Source: DATJFH01 sp035495815 | Lineage (GTDB): Bacteria > Acidobacteriota > Terriglobia > Bryobacterales > Bryobacteraceae | Assembly (NCBI GenBank): GCA_035495815.1 | Contig: DATJFH010000173.1 | Coordinates: 1 to 33,123, forward strand | DNA: 33,123 nt | Direction of reading: 5' to 3' | In this document: piece after piece, positions 31,563-33,123 of the stretch | Numbering within the stretch: the stretch's first letter is position 1 | How the letters are laid out: every line of letters starts with the position of its first letter | Made by a program: the position numbers and the translations under genes | The notes under the pieces: model-generated | Databases searched by the model: none | What the model was told of the DNA's origin: nothing | What the model saw: the letters and a program-made list of their open reading frames with translations, nothing else

Positions 31563-32483
31563 GTGCGCCTTCGATTCCAGCTTGTCGCTCTTGCCTGCCT
31601 GTGCGCGCCTCTAGGGGCGGTCGACCGTCTGCATCCGGTCGAAGTGGCCCGCTTCCACAACTTCGCCGGCGGCGTGGCGCTCGACGCCTCGGGAAACGCC
31701 TATGTTTCGCACGGAAGGGTCATCAGCCGCATCTCGCCGGACGGCAAGCGGAGTATCTGGGCCGAGACGGGCGCTCCGGGCGGCCATAAAATCCTGCCCG
31801 ACGGTACGCACCTGGTCTGCGACAGCAGCCGCCATGACGTGCTCAGACTCGACGCGCAAGGCAAGATAATCGGCAGCGCTATCACTGTGCCGGATGGCAA
31901 GCGCCTGAAATCACCCAACGACCTGACCCTCGATCCCGCCGGCGGATTCTATTTCACCGATTCGGGGGGGACGCACGGAGACGCGCCCGGGTCGATCCAT
32001 TACGTCGACGCCGCTGGACGGTCGCAGGTGGCCGCCCGCGGATTGCACTACCCGAACGGTATCGTCCTGCGCGCCGATGCCAGGACGCTGCTCGTCTCCG
32101 AGAGCCCGCTGAACCGGATTGTCAGCTTCGATGTGATTGCTCCGGGCAAACTCGGGCCGATGAAAGTGTTCGCCACCCTGCCCGGCAAGCAGAAGGATCA
32201 GATCGATAACCGGCCCGACGGCATGTGTCTCGATCATCACGGCAACCTCTTCATCGCCCATTACGGGATGCGGATGGTGGCCGTGCTGAGCCGCACAGGA
32301 CGGCTCATCCGGCAGTTTCCGGCCGGAGTCCTGACCCCCAGCGACGTGGCCTTCGGCGGCCCCAAAATGGACCAGCTTTTCATCACCGGCGCGGTCGGCG
32401 CGGAAGAGAATAGCGAAGGCGCGCTGGTCCGCCTCGACGTGCGCATGAAGGGCCAGCCCTGGCCCGCCCGTCCGGCGCCGTGA
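31563..32483 (+). CDS. Secreted SMP-30/gluconolactonase-like beta-propeller
   Basis: A 306-aa protein with a signal peptide (residues about 1-19: RLRFQLVALACLCAPLGA) and a six-bladed SMP-30/gluconolactonase/NHL-like propeller. Landmarks are GGVALDASGNAYVSHG, ETGAPGGHKILPDGTHLVCD, LKSPNDLTLDPAGGFYFTDSGG (the Asn and Asp that bind the divalent metal in SMP-30 proteins), LHYPNGIVLRADARTLLVSES and RPDGMCLDHHGNLFIAHYG (also metal ligands), with the last blade TPSDVAFGGPKMDQLFITGA. It probably hydrolyses a lactone or similar ester outside the cytoplasm, as inferred from the family. I prefer the GTG start at 31563 because the palindrome lies just upstream and the signal peptide begins there; an in-frame ATG at 31527 would make the palindrome coding. 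Confidence 0.8.
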   Translation: MRLRFQLVALACLCAPLGAVDRLHPVEVARFHNFAGGVALDASGNAYVSHGRVISRISPDGKRSIWAETGAPGGHKILPDGTHLVCDSSRHDVLRLDAQGKIIGSAITVPDGKRLKSPNDLTLDPAGGFYFTDSGGTHGDAPGSIHYVDAAGRSQVAARGLHYPNGIVLRADARTLLVSESPLNRIVSFDVIAPGKLGPMKVFATLPGKQKDQIDNRPDGMCLDHHGNLFIAHYGMRMVAVLSRTGRLIRQFPAGVLTPSDVAFGGPKMDQLFITGAVGAEENSEGALVRLDVRMKGQPWPARPAP

Positions 32484-32519
32484 TCCGGGAATGGCTTGGG
32501 CCGCACTGCCTCCTCCACG

Positions 32520-32539
32520 GCTCGAGCGCCCGCTCGAGC
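32520..32539. terminator. Hairpin after the SMP-30-like gene
   Basis: GCTCGAGCG and CGCTCGAGC (32520-32528 and 32531-32539) are perfect inverted arms separated by 2 bases, so about 8 bp would pair in RNA. It lies 36 bases after the SMP-30-like stop and is followed by a mixed TTCCC stretch. Possible terminator. Confidence 0.4.
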
Positions 32540-32633
32540 TTCCCGACGCTTTTCCGATGGGTGCGCTGCACAGGAAGGAATCCGGCGTGGATCAAAACGT
32601 GATCGAAGAGGGCGCCGCCGGAGTCTCTCGCTA

Positions 32634-33123
32634 ATGACGTCAGGATTCGTGGAAATCGCCGGGCCTGCCCGGATTCACTATCGCGAGTCTGGAGCCGGAC
32701 CGCCGCTGGTGTTTCTCCACGGCGGCTGGGGCTACGAGATTTTCCCGTTCGACCGCCAGATCGAGGCCCTGGCCGGCCGCCGCCGCATCGTGATTCCCGA
32801 CCGGTCGGGCTATGGCCGCTCACCGAAAATAGAGTTTTTACCGGTGGACTTCCACCGCCGCGCCGCCGAGGAGACGTTGCGCGTGCTCGATGCCCTGGAG
32901 ATCGGCCAGGCCGCGCTGTGGGGCCATAGCGATGGCGCGGTGATCGCCGCGATCATGGGGCTGGCTGCGCCCGGGCGGATACCGGCGGTAATTCTGGAGG
33001 CCATGCACTACGAACCGAAGTATGAATCGCATCAGTGGATGGAGACCATGGCGAGAGCGCCCGAAGTGGCCGGACGGCGGGCCATGGAGGCGCTGGCGCG
33101 CGATCACGGCGAGGACTGGCGCG
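32634..33123 (+). CDS. Alpha/beta-hydrolase, partial (cut by window end)
   Basis: The N-terminal 163 residues of an alpha/beta-hydrolase, open through the right edge. It starts at ATG 32634. The sequence shows the typical early strand and oxyanion motif LVFLHGGWG (residues about 24-33), the second strand IVIPDRSGYGRSP, and the nucleophile elbow GHSDG with S99. Acid and His of the triad should lie beyond the window. There is no signal peptide, so it is cytoplasmic. The closest type is the fold of small esterases, epoxide or carbon-carbon hydrolases; no substrate can be told. It may be co-transcribed with, or separated by the hairpin from, the SMP-30-like gene. Confidence 0.85.
   Translation, partial: MTSGFVEIAGPARIHYRESGAGPPLVFLHGGWGYEIFPFDRQIEALAGRRRIVIPDRSGYGRSPKIEFLPVDFHRRAAEETLRVLDALEIGQAALWGHSDGAVIAAIMGLAAPGRIPAVILEAMHYEPKYESHQWMETMARAPEVAGRRAMEALARDHGEDWR

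Noticed and set aside
32484..32606. Short plus-strand frame of about 40 codons between the SMP-30-like and hydrolase genes
   Set aside because: It contains the hairpin arms, has no ribosome site and no recognisable sequence.

Overview
The window is a 33 kb piece of a high-GC chromosome, most likely from an Acidobacteriota of the Solibacter/Bryobacter type. This is inferred from gene content, not from a marker gene: a DUF1592-type cytochrome paired with a DUF1552 protein, a DUF4159 protein, a TIG plus beta-propeller surface protein, many secreted NHL/SMP-30 propellers, and several genes whose -10 box lies directly before the start codon with no Shine-Dalgarno. I saw no rRNA, tRNA, CRISPR array, insertion sequence or phage gene.

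Left part (1-9969): a decayed GMC oxidoreductase remnant (minus strand); a Tat-exported enolase-superfamily dehydratase; a NarL-type histidine kinase/response regulator pair joined by an ATGA overlap; an O-acetylhomoserine sulfhydrylase translationally coupled to a small CoA-binding protein; an unknown 124-aa protein; a small metallothionein; a secreted NHL propeller; and a coupled membrane-dipeptidase/MFS transporter pair.

Middle part (10178-23742): an ECF sigma factor overlapping a membrane protein that joins a putative anti-sigma N-terminus to a periplasmic CsgG-like domain, followed by a secreted VIT-vWA protein; a small standalone deaminase-fold protein (HAE and PCxxC) with a very strong ribosome site; a short TadG-like protein; a TIG/beta-propeller protein overlapping a small basic secreted protein; the DUF1592/DUF1552 pair; a 53-aa two-helix membrane protein; and a second MFS transporter.

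Right part (23837-30518) is the most exciting region: a compact NTP-dependent conflict (defence/self-recognition) system. Three tightly packed minus-strand genes encode an EAD1 adaptor fused to a catalytically dead STAND module (iSTAND), a MoxR AAA+ ATPase, and a 1089-aa membrane-spanning protein with a degenerate vWA domain and a predicted periplasmic array of immunoglobulin-like beta-sandwiches. Facing them tail to tail, 6 bases away, is a trypsin-like protease carrying its own N-terminal EAD1. The shared EAD1 suggests homotypic recruitment of the protease effector to the iSTAND sensor, with MoxR-vWA as the energy-dependent switch. A tiny divergent gene next to the protease may be a further component. 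The window ends with a DUF4159 protein, an SMP-30-like propeller behind a perfect 16-bp palindrome, and the start of an alpha/beta hydrolase cut by the window edge.
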